Part shown: in pieces, positions 1 through 10,106 of the stretch
How the letters are laid out: every line of letters begins with the position of its first letter
Position numbering within the stretch: the stretch's first letter is position 1
DNA from: Crossaster papposus
Lineage: Eukaryota; Echinodermata; Asteroidea; Velatida; Solasteridae
Assembly (NCBI GenBank): GCA_037893245.1
Contig: JBAIAA010000605.1
Coordinates: forward strand, 2,174,501 to 2,238,500
Reading direction: 5' to 3'
Length of the DNA stretch: 64,000 nt
Program-made: the position numbers and the translations under genes
The notes under the pieces: model-generated
What the model was told of the DNA's origin: nothing
Database searches by the model: none
Seen by the model: only the letters and a program-made list of their open reading frames with translations

Positions 1-86
1 AATTGTATGGCGATGGTGGATATGAATATGCAATTTAGAAACGTGACTGCATTACGTCAGTTGAGGGCGCACTGTCAGATGGCCGG

Positions 87-765
87 TGTGGAAGGTAATT
101 CTGTCCCCCGGTAAAATTGTCCGGGGGGACAGAATTACCTAGGTAAAAGTGTCCCTCTGGAGACGTTAATTCTGTCCCCCTCCAGTTTATTCTGTCCCCT
201 CTCTAGGTAATTGTGTCCCCCAATGTTCCACACATAAGCGGTTATTTTGATGTTATTTCAATGAAAAGCCCACATGGTATTTATTATTTGGACTTCTCTT
301 CCCTTCATCGATTTATCAAAACAAAAAAACAAATCAGATAACTTTATTAATTAAATCAACCGATCTACGTTTCTGCGCGAAAGGGAAAATGGCAGTAATC
401 AGTATTTTTAGACTTCTTGCACGCGTACAGATTCTAGATACCCAGCACGAAAAAGGCAGCACTTTTGACCACCTGTAATTTGTAGGACGCTACACATCCT
501 ACAGTCTGCCACAAATAATGCACCATGGAGGGGTGAACCTGTACTACACTGGTTGTTGCGTCTAGTGGGTGCTAGACTTGTGACGTTGCACGGGACAAAT
601 TTACCAGGGGGACACGTTTAACGTTGGACAGGGAGACAGAATTACCTGGAGGGGGACAGAAATACCTAGGTAAATGTGTCCCCCCGGACAGATTTACCGG
701 GTCATGGCCTGGTAAGTCTGTCCGGGGGGACACATTTACCAGGGGGGACAGAATTACCTTTCACA
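87..765. mobile_element. Terminal-inverted-repeat element (MITE-like, 679 bp)
   Basis: The ends are inverted repeats, TGTGGAAGGTAATTCTGTCC on the left and its near-complement ending GGTAATTC...TTTCACA on the right, with one mismatch over about 23 bp. The empty site in copies B and C reads GATGGCCGGCCTG. Here it is split with CCGG on both sides (83-86 and 766-769), consistent with a 4-bp duplication, or CG if the ends are drawn 1 bp wider. Near both ends the motif GGTAAnTnTGTCCCCC recurs in both orientations. There is no transposase frame, so it is non-autonomous. A relic lies at 53517-53577. Confidence 0.85.
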
Positions 766-1617
766 CCGGCCTGTTGGGTTTTTTAATCAGGATTTTCACG
801 ATGATGTAAACTCAGAAATCCCGAAGTGGTTCGTATTGTTTCCCGTACGATTCCTGTTAAAAAATCACGAGACGCAGGCAGCATGCAAGCGAAGATGGAC
901 TGCCTATTGAGTATTATTAGTTCGGAAGTCGGGAAGTATTTTTACAAAGATTGTTTGTTATTCAGAGTCGATGGTATTCTACGAAGCCCCTAAAGGGACA
1001 CATGACGAATAAAAATCACCGTTACGAAATAATTTGAGTATTTTATTTCGTGCACTCAAAATAACTTATTTCGTGAGCTCGAAATGTTGTAGCATTAAGT
1101 TATGAAATTATATCGTTTAAAGCAGCAACAGTTCTCCAAATAGAATTGACCTGACAACGTTTTAGCTCTGCGAATGCTGTATATATTCCAAGAAAATAAC
1201 ATTTATAAGATTTCTACAGTGTAACCAACTACTTATGAATTTTTCAAAAAATGCGTCTCAGAGACGCATCTTTGGACTTCTTTTGATTATTTCTTCAAAA
1301 TGAAAGAATATCAGAAGGAATAATTTAATTATAGGGAGTTTTTAATTCTTGACATCATGTAAGCTGATAAACAATAATTTTGTTGGTTACTTTGTTGATA
1401 GTTGCAAACAGTATATACGTTCCCTTTTTGTTGTCGTGGCCACGAAATGACTTCGTGCGCTCCAAGAATATCTGTTCGTGAGCTCGAAATAATTTCGTGC
1501 GCTCAAAATACTTTCTAGCTGGTACTCTACTCGCTAAGTTTCGCGATTTGTTTGTCATATAATCCATTATGTTTTTAAGACGTCAACAAGGTGTATCTAT
1601 AAGTTACGATTTCACCC

Positions 1618-1653
1618 AGCTAGCAGGTGCCGCGCGAAGCGCGGCATCCTGCT
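1618..1653. repeat. Perfect-stem hairpin in unit copy A
   Basis: CTAGCAGG and GCCGCGC pair with GCGCGGC and CCTGCTAG around a GAA loop, giving a stem of about 15 bp. The same hairpin is in copy C at 17031-17063. Copy B lacks it together with about 90 flanking bases. Confidence 0.7.
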
Positions 1654-1674
1654 AGTACTATAAAAGATGACAAA

Positions 1675-1757
1675 TGCGCCATCTTGTCCCTGGGCGCCGC
1701 CATCTTGGAACGCAGGGCCGCGCCATCTTGGAACACAGGGCCGCGCCATCTTGGCGC
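1675..1757 (+). promoter_or_regulatory. Cluster of YY1-like GCCATCTTG motifs in unit A
   Basis: Four GCCATCTTG sites at about 20-bp spacing fit the CCAT-core consensus of the zinc-finger factor YY1. A GCCATGTTGG variant follows at 2942. Copies B (9585-9640) and C (17089-17160) keep the cluster. Regulatory use is an inference from motif density only. Confidence 0.35.
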
Positions 1758-2934
1758 ATTAGCCTCTGTCATGAAATGACGAAAATCAACCGAAGAGGGC
1801 GTTTTGCGGAAATTTGTCAATATGGCTGCCGAGCTCTCGCGTAAGACTAACGTAATTAGCTATACCATGGAGGAAAGACAACAGATAGTTAGTGAATTGC
1901 GGGAAATACTTAATAAAAAAATGGCCAATCATAAAACTAGATTTGCTTTCCTGCACTTGAAAAGACCCGCCGTGTATTTAGGCTCCTTAGAAAACCAGTT
2001 AGGCCCAAAATTTTAACATTTTTTTTTTCAGTGGCGTACACGTACTAAACTCAGTGAAGCTTTATTTGAATGCCAAATATTTGAATGCAATACAGTAAAC
2101 AAATTCTGGGGCCAATTCATACAAGCAATATTCTTTTTGCATTTTTTTTTTGACATCGAATATAAATTTGGGGCTTTACACACAAGCACTTTGTTTACAT
2201 AATTACTATATGGACGTTACTCCTCAACATTCCTGATCCTGCAATGTTAATTTAAAAACCAACCAGTTTTAAATACTGTTTCATTAAATGTAGACGCCTG
2301 TGAAATCTATCTTTCACCCTTTTATTGACTGAAACCTTACATGGGTCAAAAATGACATTACTCTTAAAAGAAGTTCTTAAATATAAACTTGAATTTTCCA
2401 AGAATTTTTCAATTGCGCCACGACTTAGGGAACACTCGGTCGATTGTGTGCCAAATTTCTGGACGCCACCGTTTTGGGGTTTTTTTCAGACTAAGTTTAC
2501 ACCTAAATTGTTAACAGAGGGTAAATAGCAAGCATTAATAACATTAACATGGTAAAGGTACAATGAATTTGCAGTTTGTCAACAAAGAAGTTTAGCAACA
2601 TCATGAGGAAAGTCGGCCCTACATTAACTGTTTATAAACAATGTAAACGTCGAAGTACAGCTATATCTACGCACGTACGTATAGCGCAGCACACTTTCAC
2701 CAACTGACCATTTTTTTAGTCGCTTTTTTTTTCTCTTTCGTAATTTTACGGTTTTGGGTGACATTCAGCCTTATGCCTACGGTTTATTCTTCCAAAATAG
2801 CCACAGCCTTTAGAGCTCCGTCGTAAGCCATTAAGTTCTGACATTGACGACACACGTGTTGCTGTTGTTAAGCGCCGCCATCTTGACAATGTTCCGCGCG
2901 TTGACCTTTTAGAAAGGTCATGACAGAGGCTAAT
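1758..2934. mobile_element. Non-autonomous DNA element with 17-bp perfect terminal inverted repeats
   Basis: The block starts ATTAGCCTCTGTCATGA and ends with the exact reverse complement. Copies B and C lack it at this point. It is 1177 bp with no transposase frame. Near the left end an open frame from 1825 (MAAELSRKTN, then an EERQQIVSELREIL helix-like stretch) follows a GCCATCTTG-like context, and GCCGCCATCTTG recurs near the right end. These could be captured host promoter and exon pieces, but I do not recognise the protein. No clear target duplication is visible because TTGGCGC repeats occur naturally at the site. Confidence 0.75.
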
Positions 2935-3360
2935 GGTTGGCGCCATGTTGGCTTTTGGTCGGGCGACTCGTCGCCGCGCGTGTGTGCCGCCGGCGTCGGT
3001 GCGGCGGGGTGCCGGATCGTTCGCGACGGGGAATCCCCCGGGGAATAAGATTTAAAAAAAAATCGTATTCGTCCGAAGAAGATTTAAAAGAAACGGACGT
3101 TACCGTGAACTATTGCGTTATTTTTGCATTGTCCTTGCCCGGAGTTCGGGCCGAAGCCTTCCCGAAATCGTACTACCGTAACTCGGTTGCCAAATTGTTG
3201 GCTGTTTGCGATTAAGCGGCGGCTACTGCGTTACGCGAAGCCTTCGCAAATTAATTGTATCCGCCTTGCTTGCGCGGTGGCCGAGTTGGTGCCGAGTTTG
3301 TTGTTCGCGATTGGGCGGCCCATCAAGGGGTTATTTGAGCTGGTGCCCCGATTTATACTT

Positions 3361-3711
3361 CCTTTCTTTAAATGGTTTATTCCTTCCGAAAAAAACCTAC
3401 ATCGAAAAATATACAATTATACAATTACACAATTACAAGTTTACAATTAAAAAGTTACACTTCTTTTCAATGCCTTAGTTTTCAATACGTTTTACTAACT
3501 TTTAAATCATGAACTCCTCACTTTTTGGAAAATTTGAAAAATCGATTTGTCTATTAAAACAAAATAATGGGAAAACTGTTATTACCCACCACCATAACTT
3601 GCTTGTTTGACAAGATGACTACCAATATGTATTCATTTGTTCAAATTAGTTGAAAATAAATGATGGACTGCAAAACAACCTTGGCTGAGGAAAACAGGCC
3701 CCGACACGGAC
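3361..3711 (-). other. LINE-1 3' untranslated region
   Basis: There is no coding frame. The plus-strand left end holds short ACAATTA-type repeats (about 3410-3450), consistent with a low-complexity LINE tail rather than plain poly(A). The rest is unremarkable AT-rich sequence. Confidence 0.5.
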
Positions 3712-6700
3712 CTATAGGTACTTTTTTAGACGGCACAGTAAATCATGACTATTAATATTTTTCTTATCAAATTTTGCTTCATTCCTTGCAAGCCAAATCG
3801 TTCGTCTAAAAATACTTAATTTGTGTGCCGTCTTAAGTTCCAGTGCTTTTGTTCTTGGTTTGGGAAACAAAGACAAAATTAGCGTATCCGTGTCGGGTGG
3901 GTACGCGCGCGTGTTGTTCAGACCGCCCAAGTAGTGACCAAGCCATTTGCCCACCGGCTTGACCACACCACACTCGACGAAAACATGTTCTAACGTCTCT
4001 AGTCGAGCGCAATGTGGACACAGACCGGGGTCATTTGACCCGAACCGTTTACGAAGTCTGTCACCGGTGGGCAGCACGTTGTGCACGACTGTGAAATTAA
4101 ACGAAGTTTGAGTATTAGACAATTTGCTACTACACAGCGTGCGTGACCATGCCGTAGTCCAGTCCTTACCAGGGCGGGAGCGTTGTACCCGCGGCACCAA
4201 TCCTTTGGTCTGAAGTATGGTTGCAAGGTGTTCTTTGAGTTTTATATGTCGCCAGTCTTGAACTAAACTTTGATGTTTACGGAAATTAAACAAAATGGAA
4301 CGATAAAAGTCCGGCTGTGTGTCACAGTGCGGCAGATTCTCACGCGCCAATGACGGGTCTGCACTACGTAGAGACAGACCGCACCAGTAGCGCGCGAGAA
4401 CCCGCCACTTGCCGGGTTTGCCTGATAAGATGCTGGCGACATGAACACCCTGCATGGCGGCAATCTTGCTGTCTATGTCCACCATCCCCATCCCTCCCTG
4501 GGATGGAGGGAGGTACATAGTGTCCCGGCTAACATACTCTGGTTTGTGCCCCCAAACAAAACCGAAAATCAACTTGTTGATCTTTTTAAGTTTCTTTTTG
4601 GGGGGCGGGGCGACCTCAGCTAAGAACCAAATTTTGGAAATCACAAAAGCATTTATTACTGAAACCCTCCCCTTAATCGAAAAATCACAGTCTTCCCATT
4701 CCCCAATACAGTTTTCCAGCTCTCTCAATTTATCTTCCCACATATCGTTTAGGATGTTCCCATAACCAAAAGAAATCCCAATGATTTTAGCTGAAGTCGC
4801 CCAAGAGATGTCAACCGGCCCATTTGGTCGATTTTTCCATCGACCAAGAAACACGCCACTCGTTTTCTGCTGGTTGAGCTTAGCGCCCGATGCGCGCTCG
4901 TATCTCTCGACCAGCTCAAAGCTGCGGACGATAGACCTATCGTCCGCTAGAATGAGGGTGGTATCATCAGCATACATCGAGACCCTAGCTTCGGTGCCCC
5001 CTGGTAATTTAACTCCCTTTATTTTGGGATCGGCCCTGATCGCACACCCGAGTGGCTCGAGGGCAAGGATGTAAAGTAACGACGAAAGCGGACAGCCTTG
5101 TCGAACCCCTCGGGATAGCGAGAAAGGCCGAGAAATATGCCCATTACAAATCACACTACTTTCAATGTCGGTGTACAGAATTTCCACCCATTTTCTAAAA
5201 TTTTCACCAAAGCCGAGGGTCCCAAGGATCTGCTGAAGATACCCCCAGTCAACTCTATCAAACGCTTTTTGCTGGTCGAGCGACACGAACACAGCACACA
5301 TATTTTTCTGATCTACGTAACTCTGAACGTTGCGAAGTAGGTGAGCATTGTCCGATATGCTTCTCCCCGCCACGGAGCAAGTCTGGTCTTCATTAACAAT
5401 GCTAGGCAAAATGGTCCGCAATCTGGTGGCGAGAATTTTAGCAATGATTTTGTAGTCGACGTTCAGTAGTGATATGGGCCGCCAATTACCCAACTCTTCA
5501 CGACTTCCTTTGTTCTTGTACAACAATGTAATCAGACCCGACCTTTGACTTTGACTAAGCCTACCTTCTTGAAAGACACAATTCACCATATCACAAATAT
5601 CTTGGCCCATATCACTAAAGAACGTCTTGTAAAACTCAGCGGGCAAGCCGTCCGAACCCGGGGACTTGCCCGCCGCCATATCGAACAAAGCCCGCCTCAC
5701 CTCATTAACAGTCACTGGCCCTTCGAGCAACAATTGCTCGTCAGGGCTCAGTGAACTGTCAATAGAACCCTTAAGAAAATCAATCTCTTTATCATCCGTG
5801 TCGGTTTTTGTATACAAATCGTTATAAAAATCCCTACAAATGTTGGTCATACGATTTGGTTCCGTGTGCAGTTGACCTGAACCATCACGGAGGCCTTGCA
5901 TGCGTTTTAAGTCCGAGTCGTGCTCCTTGGGCCGGAAAGTACTTTTTTCGGCAGAGGGCACTGGGTTGGGAACAGAAAAATGTGAATTATTCAGAGTGTT
6001 GTATTGGGTTTTTAAGTTATGCAAATCGGCTACGCACGCAGGATCTCCGTGATCAATTTTGTTTTGCAGGAGATTGATTTCTCTTAAGAGTTCCTTACGC
6101 TCAAAGCTACGTTTTCGTGCTTCGCCAGCAGAAAAAACAATCACTGCACTTTTTAGTTGGATTTTTCCCCTGTCCCACCACTCAACTAAATTATCAAAAT
6201 CCCCTTTTCGCGCACCCCAATCTTTCCATTCTGAACTAACGGCTTGTTTAAAATCATCCCTTCCCAGAAAAGAAGTATTAAGTTTCCAAAAACCCCGTCC
6301 AGCGTTTTGGATTTGGTTCGTGAAAACGACAGAAATTAAATCATCGAGGAGGCTGCTCTCTCTCACGATTTTCTGGATTTCCTTATTCCCCCGCGTAGTG
6401 TGTTGTGTAACCCCCCTTTTTGAATCAAGAACCAAATTTTCAATGCAATTAAAGTCGCCCCCCCAAATAACATGTCTCATACCCCGTGTGTGGTTACGTA
6501 ATTCACTTTCAAAGAACTTACGTCTGTCGGTCGGATCATTCGGACCATAAACGTTAACAATACGAATTTTTGTTTTTGTGTTGGGCATTGAAACCGTGAG
6601 AGAAAGCAGCCTACCTCTATTGTCACGCAAATAGTCCGTGGGGCACCACGAGTGGCGTGAAGACAGCAAAATGGCCGTCCCACAACTCGATGTTGTCCCA

Positions 6701-6936
6701 AAGGACCAGTACCCAACGCCGTCAAATTCACGGGCCCACGCCCTGGCTTCGGAAAAGCCAGAGACGTGAGTTTCCTGCAACAGCAGAACATCAATATTCT
6801 GACTGTTGCAGAAACCGAAGACCTGACGGCGCTTTGCCTGCTTCCTCAAACCACATACATTTAAAGACGCAACTTTAAAATTAACCATACAAAAGGCAAG
6901 CACAAAACAAGCAACATTGAAGCAGTCCATAAACAA
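3712..6936 (-). CDS. LINE-1 ORF2: endonuclease (C-terminally deleted) plus reverse transcriptase
   Basis: A 1074-residue open frame. The N-terminal APE-like endonuclease shows SLNVCGLR, the catalytic glutamate in LLQETH, VYGPND and GGDFNC. The C-terminal part of that domain, normally an RIDRFY-like and SDHD segment, is missing: the chain passes from LLDDLISV almost directly to GFWKLNTS. The reverse transcriptase is complete, with NWRPISLLNVDYKI, SLDQQKAFDRV, GVRQGCPLSS and the YADD catalytic motif. A CPHC...H...C zinc motif follows near the C-terminus, as in L1/Tx1 proteins. Likely start ATGs lie near the frame start (MFMDCF or MVNFKVASL). The intact frame suggests a young copy or an in-frame loss. 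It is probably unable to nick DNA on its own. Confidence 0.88.
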   Translation of the reverse strand: MFMDCFNVACFVLAFCMVNFKVASLNVCGLRKQAKRRQVFGFCNSQNIDVLLLQETHVSGFSEARAWAREFDGVGYWSFGTTSSCGTAILLSSRHSWCPTDYLRDNRGRLLSLTVSMPNTKTKIRIVNVYGPNDPTDRRKFFESELRNHTRGMRHVIWGGDFNCIENLVLDSKRGVTQHTTRGNKEIQKIVRESSLLDDLISVVFTNQIQNAGRGFWKLNTSFLGRDDFKQAVSSEWKDWGARKGDFDNLVEWWDRGKIQLKSAVIVFSAGEARKRSFERKELLREINLLQNKIDHGDPACVADLHNLKTQYNTLNNSHFSVPNPVPSAEKSTFRPKEHDSDLKRMQGLRDGSGQLHTEPNRMTNICRDFYNDLYTKTDTDDKEIDFLKGSIDSSLSPDEQLLLEGPVTVNEVRRALFDMAAGKSPGSDGLPAEFYKTFFSDMGQDICDMVNCVFQEGRLSQSQRSGLITLLYKNKGSREELGNWRPISLLNVDYKIIAKILATRLRTILPSIVNEDQTCSVAGRSISDNAHLLRNVQSYVDQKNMCAVFVSLDQQKAFDRVDWGYLQQILGTLGFGENFRKWVEILYTDIESSVICNGHISRPFSLSRGVRQGCPLSSLLYILALEPLGCAIRADPKIKGVKLPGGTEARVSMYADDTTLILADDRSIVRSFELVERYERASGAKLNQQKTSGVFLGRWKNRPNGPVDISWATSAKIIGISFGYGNILNDMWEDKLRELENCIGEWEDCDFSIKGRVSVINAFVISKIWFLAEVAPPPKKKLKKINKLIFGFVWGHKPEYVSRDTMYLPPSQGGMGMVDIDSKIAAMQGVHVASILSGKPGKWRVLARYWCGLSLRSADPSLARENLPHCDTQPDFYRSILFNFRKHQSLVQDWRHIKLKEHLATILQTKGLVPRVQRSRPGKDWTTAWSRTLCSSKLSNTQTSFNFTVVHNVLPTGDRLRKRFGSNDPGLCPHCARLETLEHVFVECGVVKPVGKWLGHYLGGLNNTRAYPPDTDTLILSLFPKPRTKALELKTAHKLSIFRRTIWLARNEAKFDKKNINSHDLLCRLKKYL

Positions 6937-6978
6937 TAGAGTTCAAGAAAATCAATCCAAAAGAAAACAACCTACAGT

Positions 6979-8673
6979 TCAGTTCTTTCTTATTTTCCCT
7001 CCTTTGATTTTCCATTTTCTGTCATATTCGTCTGGGGAGTGCCCCCGCTTACTACTTACGGCGCTGACCATGCTGGCGACAGAGAAAGTTGACGCGTTGG
7101 AGTCCGAGTCCGAGTCAGAGTCCGAGTCCGAACCCGAGCCCGAATCCGAGCCCGAATCCGAGCTCGAATCCAAGTCCGGGGCCCCAGGCTCGCCGTCGAA
7201 CACCTCGGCCGCTTCCCGGGCCAACTCGTCCTCCAGCCCGTCGAAGGGGTTGGATGTCACCACCGATTGTGCCCACTCCCGCGTGCGCAACTTAGACGCC
7301 TCCTCGGGGGTAAAGATCAATTTTTCCTCGTAGTCCACTGCCGGGGCGGCGGTTGCGGGGCTGGACGGGGCTGACCCAGTTTTCTGCCGTGTCGCGCCTT
7401 GACTTGGTGGCTTAATGGGGGGCGACTCGACGGCTTGACGGCGGGGTGACTTGGCGGCTTGACAGAGGGGAGACTTGGCGGCTTGACGGGGGGGTGATTT
7501 GGCGGCTTGACGGGGGGGTGACTTGGCGGCTTGACGGGGGGGTGACTTGGCGGCTTGACGGGGGGGTGACTTGGCGGCTTGACGGGGGGGTGACTTGGCG
7601 GCTTGACGGGGGGGTGACTTGGCGGCTTGACGTGGGGGTGACTTGGCGGCTTGACGTGGGGGTGACTTGGCGGCTTGACGTGGGGGTGACTTGGCGGATT
7701 GACGGGGGGATGGCTTGGCGGATTGACGGGGGGTGTTCAAAAGCACCGGGTTGGAGGGAGAGCTGCTCTTGCTGTGTGGGGCCTTGTTGGTAGCTGAACG
7801 GTGAATGCGTCCGCTACTCACCGCCTGGTCCCAGAAGCCAGGGGCTCTCTCGGCGGATGTCTTCTTGGCGGGTGTCTTCTCGGTTGTCTTTTGTGGCGGG
7901 TTTTCGGGGATGATGGCCGGGATGTCGTCTCTGGGGCTGTGTACTCCCTTGGTGGGCGGCGGGAACGCCGTGGTGGATGGAGGAGTGTGCTGGGCTCGTG
8001 CCTCGGTGGTCTCTTCGTTTTGCCGTGTCATGTTCTTCCATGAACGCGGGCAGGAGCGGGCAAAGTGGCCCTGTTCCCCGCATATCTTGCATAGCCGAGG
8101 CTCGGGGCAGTTGGCAGCTCGATGGCCGGTTCGTTCGCAGTTGAAGCATGGTATGTTGGGGCAATCCGCCGCGAAGTGGCCTTCTCCTCCGCAGGCTCGG
8201 CAGGTCTGAATTTGCCCTTCGTAGCTTACTTGCACCTGGTACCCGCCGATGCGTAAAAAACTGGGGATTGGTGTTTTCAGCTCCACCCGGTAGTGGCGTG
8301 TGCCGTTCTTCCATTCTTGCACAGTTTGCCAACGGCCCCGGCGGCTTGAGATGACTCGTCCGTAGTTAGACAGCTTAGCCGTAACAACCCCGTCGTCCAT
8401 TTCATCGGGCGCGTTGCGTACGTTGATGAAGGAGAAAGATCCACCTGCTGATGTGATCGTCACCGGCTTCTTGTTCACCTGCATCTCGCTCCGTATGAAT
8501 TTGTTGGCAGTGATGATGCTCGTAGTAGTAACAGCCCACTTGGTTGGACCCAGCTGCTGCACGCATTCCACTTCATTGCGTCCGGCCACTTTCTGAATGG
8601 CCTCGAAGATCTGTCCAGGAGCTGTCCCCTCGCAGAGGTGCAGAGTGACGGTTTTCTTCCGGTCCAGACTCAT
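6979..8673 (-). CDS. LINE-1 ORF1: zinc-knuckle nucleic-acid-binding protein
   Basis: A 564-residue frame starting MSLDRKKTV. Three CCHC knuckles follow an N-terminal RNA-binding-like region: CRACGGEGHFAADC, CFNCERTGHRAANC and CKICGEQGHFARSC, at roughly residues 158-208. The middle is a proline/basic array of about 12 octapeptides, SPPRQAAK, encoded by a 24-bp tandem repeat. The C-terminus is a Ser-Asp run and then a basic tail. This is the usual Tx1-type ORF1 arrangement (gag-like, CCHC). The start lies about 65 bp inside the element's 5' end, so the 5' UTR is very short or truncated. ORF2 follows after 42 bp. Confidence 0.88.
   Translation of the reverse strand: MSLDRKKTVTLHLCEGTAPGQIFEAIQKVAGRNEVECVQQLGPTKWAVTTTSIITANKFIRSEMQVNKKPVTITSAGGSFSFINVRNAPDEMDDGVVTAKLSNYGRVISSRRGRWQTVQEWKNGTRHYRVELKTPIPSFLRIGGYQVQVSYEGQIQTCRACGGEGHFAADCPNIPCFNCERTGHRAANCPEPRLCKICGEQGHFARSCPRSWKNMTRQNEETTEARAQHTPPSTTAFPPPTKGVHSPRDDIPAIIPENPPQKTTEKTPAKKTSAERAPGFWDQAVSSGRIHRSATNKAPHSKSSSPSNPVLLNTPRQSAKPSPRQSAKSPPRQAAKSPPRQAAKSPPRQAAKSPPRQAAKSPPRQAAKSPPRQAAKSPPRQAAKSPPRQAAKSPPRQAAKSPLCQAAKSPRRQAVESPPIKPPSQGATRQKTGSAPSSPATAAPAVDYEEKLIFTPEEASKLRTREWAQSVVTSNPFDGLEDELAREAAEVFDGEPGAPDLDSSSDSGSDSGSGSDSDSDSDSDSNASTFSVASMVSAVSSKRGHSPDEYDRKWKIKGGKIRKN
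7425..7737. repeat. 24-bp tandem repeat inside LINE-1 ORF1
   Basis: About 12-13 copies of GGCTTGACGGGGGGGTGACT-type 24-mers in frame, encoding (SPPRQAAK)n on the minus strand. Copies are nearly identical in the centre and diverge at the edges, which suggests recent expansion by slippage. Confidence 0.9.
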
Positions 8674-8738
8674 GGGTTACCCTTAAATTTGCAAGGGAAA
8701 CAAGGTGTAGAAGAACTTCCGACTTGACCACGGTGTTA

Positions 8739-10106
8739 CCTTGGTTTACTGCGGAGTAAACATAGTACCAGTTGAGCGCCGGCTTCGTTTTCGGGTTCGA
8801 ATTCGTGCGCGTCGACCACGTTTCAGTCACAGCTTGGGAACGTTAAAAAATGATTTATATCCTTTCGTGTTGCCTTTTGGGCAAATTTCTTTGCTTCCCA
8901 TTGTCGATACTTAAATATTACAACATTATCTGTCTCAAAACACTCCGAAACATATCGCTATTGCCTCAATTTCAACTTTGATCGTGCAAAAATGTCGCGA
9001 AATTGTATGGCGATGGTGGATATGAATATGCAATTTAGAAACGTGACTGCATTACGTCAGTTGAGGGCGCACTGTCAGATGGCCGGCCTGTTGGGTTTTT
9101 TAATCAGGATTTTTACGATGATGTAAACTCAGAAATCCCGAAGTGGTTCGTATTGTTTCCCGTACGATTCCTGTTAAAAAATCACGAGACGCAGGCAGCA
9201 TGCAAGCGAAGATGGACTGCCTATTGAGTATTATTAGTTTGGAAGTCGGGAAGTATTTTTAAAAAAATGGTTTTTATTCAGAGGCGATGGTATTCTACGG
9301 AGCCCCTAAAGGGACATAATTATGACGAATAAAAATAACCGTTACGAAATAATTTGAGTTTTTTTCGTGCACTCAAAATAACTTATTTCGTGAGCTCGAA
9401 ATGTTTTCGTAGCCACGAAATGACTTCGTGCGCTCCAACAAAATTTGTTCGTGAGCTCGAAATAATTTCGTGCGCTCGAAATACTTTCTAGCTGGTACTC
9501 TACTCGCTAAGTTTCTCGGTTTGTTTGTCATACAATCCATTATGTTTTTAAGACGTCAACAAGGTGTATCTATAAGATGGGCGCCGCCATCTTGGAACAC
9601 AGGGCCGCGCCATCTTGGCGCGTGGTTGGCGCCATGTTGGAAAGACGCGGCGCTTTTGGTCGGGCGACTCGTCGCCGCGCGTGTGTGCCGCCGGCGTCGG
9701 TGCGGCGGGGTGCCGGACCGTTCGCGACGGCGAATCCCCCGGGGAATAAGTTAAAAAAAAAAAAATCGTGGTGAGATTTAGGAGAAACGGACGTTACCGA
9801 TAAACGCGTAATCGCTTTTCGATTGCCTGTTGATGTCTGTGGGCCTTTTTGCGTGAACTATTGCGTTATTTTTGCATTGTCCTTGCCCGGAGTTCGGGCC
9901 GAAGCCTTCCCGAAATCGTACTACCGTAACTCGGTTGCCAAATTGTTGGCTGTTTGCGATTAAGCGGCGGCTACTGCGTTACGCGAAGCCTTCGCAAATT
10001 AATTGTATCCGCCTTGCTTGCGCGGTGGCCGAGTTGGTGCCGAGTTTGTTGTTCGCGATTGGGCGGCCCATCCCGTGTTATTTGAGCTGGTGCCCCGATT
10101 TATACT
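8739..10106 (+). repeat. Copy B of the ~1.4-kb tandem unit
   Basis: The most complete uninterrupted copy. It runs from GCGGAGTAAACATAG near 8750, through an ATG frame (8992-9126), the CGAAAT palindromes (9340-9480) and the GCCATCTTG cluster (9585-9640), to TGCCCCGATTTATACT at 10091-10106. It lacks the hairpin block of A and C. The last 16 bp are the left target duplication of LINE-2. Confidence 0.85.
8992..9126 (+). other. Small conserved ATG frame in unit B (44 residues), coding status unknown
   Basis: The frame starts MSRNCMAMVDMNMQF and recurs in copy C (16427-16561), in copy D (17864-18094, longer) and in A, whose ATG lies outside the window. In D it continues to 76 residues because short indels shift the frame after QMAGLL. 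No family is recognised. It may be a decayed coding segment of the unit. Confidence 0.3.

Larger units (their letters stand above)
1..3360 (+). repeat. Copy A of a ~1.4-kb tandem unit, carrying two inserted elements
   Basis: The window opens inside this copy. Position 1 matches 9000 of copy B and 16434 of copy C, and the match runs to the ATTTATACT end at about 3359. Two blocks absent from the other copies interrupt it (87-765 and 1758-2934). About 55 bp present in copy B near 9800-9855 are missing near 3105. The first half is AT-rich and holds CGAAAT palindromes. The second half (1675-1757 and 2935-3030) is GC-rich with repeated GCCATCTTG motifs. LINE-1 begins directly after the unit end. 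Confidence 0.85.
3361..8738 (-). mobile_element. LINE-1: Tx1/L1-like non-LTR retrotransposon
   Basis: A two-ORF LINE on the minus strand. ORF1 (8673-6979) encodes a zinc-knuckle protein and ORF2 (6936-3712) an endonuclease/reverse transcriptase. The 3' end abuts the unit's ATTTATACT. The 5' end lies near 8738, where the unit resumes (CCTTGG...GCGGAGTAAACATAG). No clean target duplication is visible at the right junction. The insertion point is the same as that of LINE-2, in a different unit copy, and the two LINEs differ in sequence, so these are independent insertions. Confidence 0.85.

Noticed and set aside
3260-3330. Possible tRNA in the tandem unit (A-box-like TGGCCGAGTTGG)
   Set aside because: Only the A-box fits. 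The B-box-like GTTCGCGAT is poor and no cloverleaf folds.
7446-7793. Plus-strand frame of TWRLDGGV repeats
   Set aside because: Antisense shadow of the 24-bp repeat inside LINE-1 ORF1.
8736-8745. Target-site duplication for LINE-1
   Set aside because: TTACCTTGG resembles the unit's TACTCCCTTGG but is not a clear duplicate of the left flank. The right junction stays uncertain.
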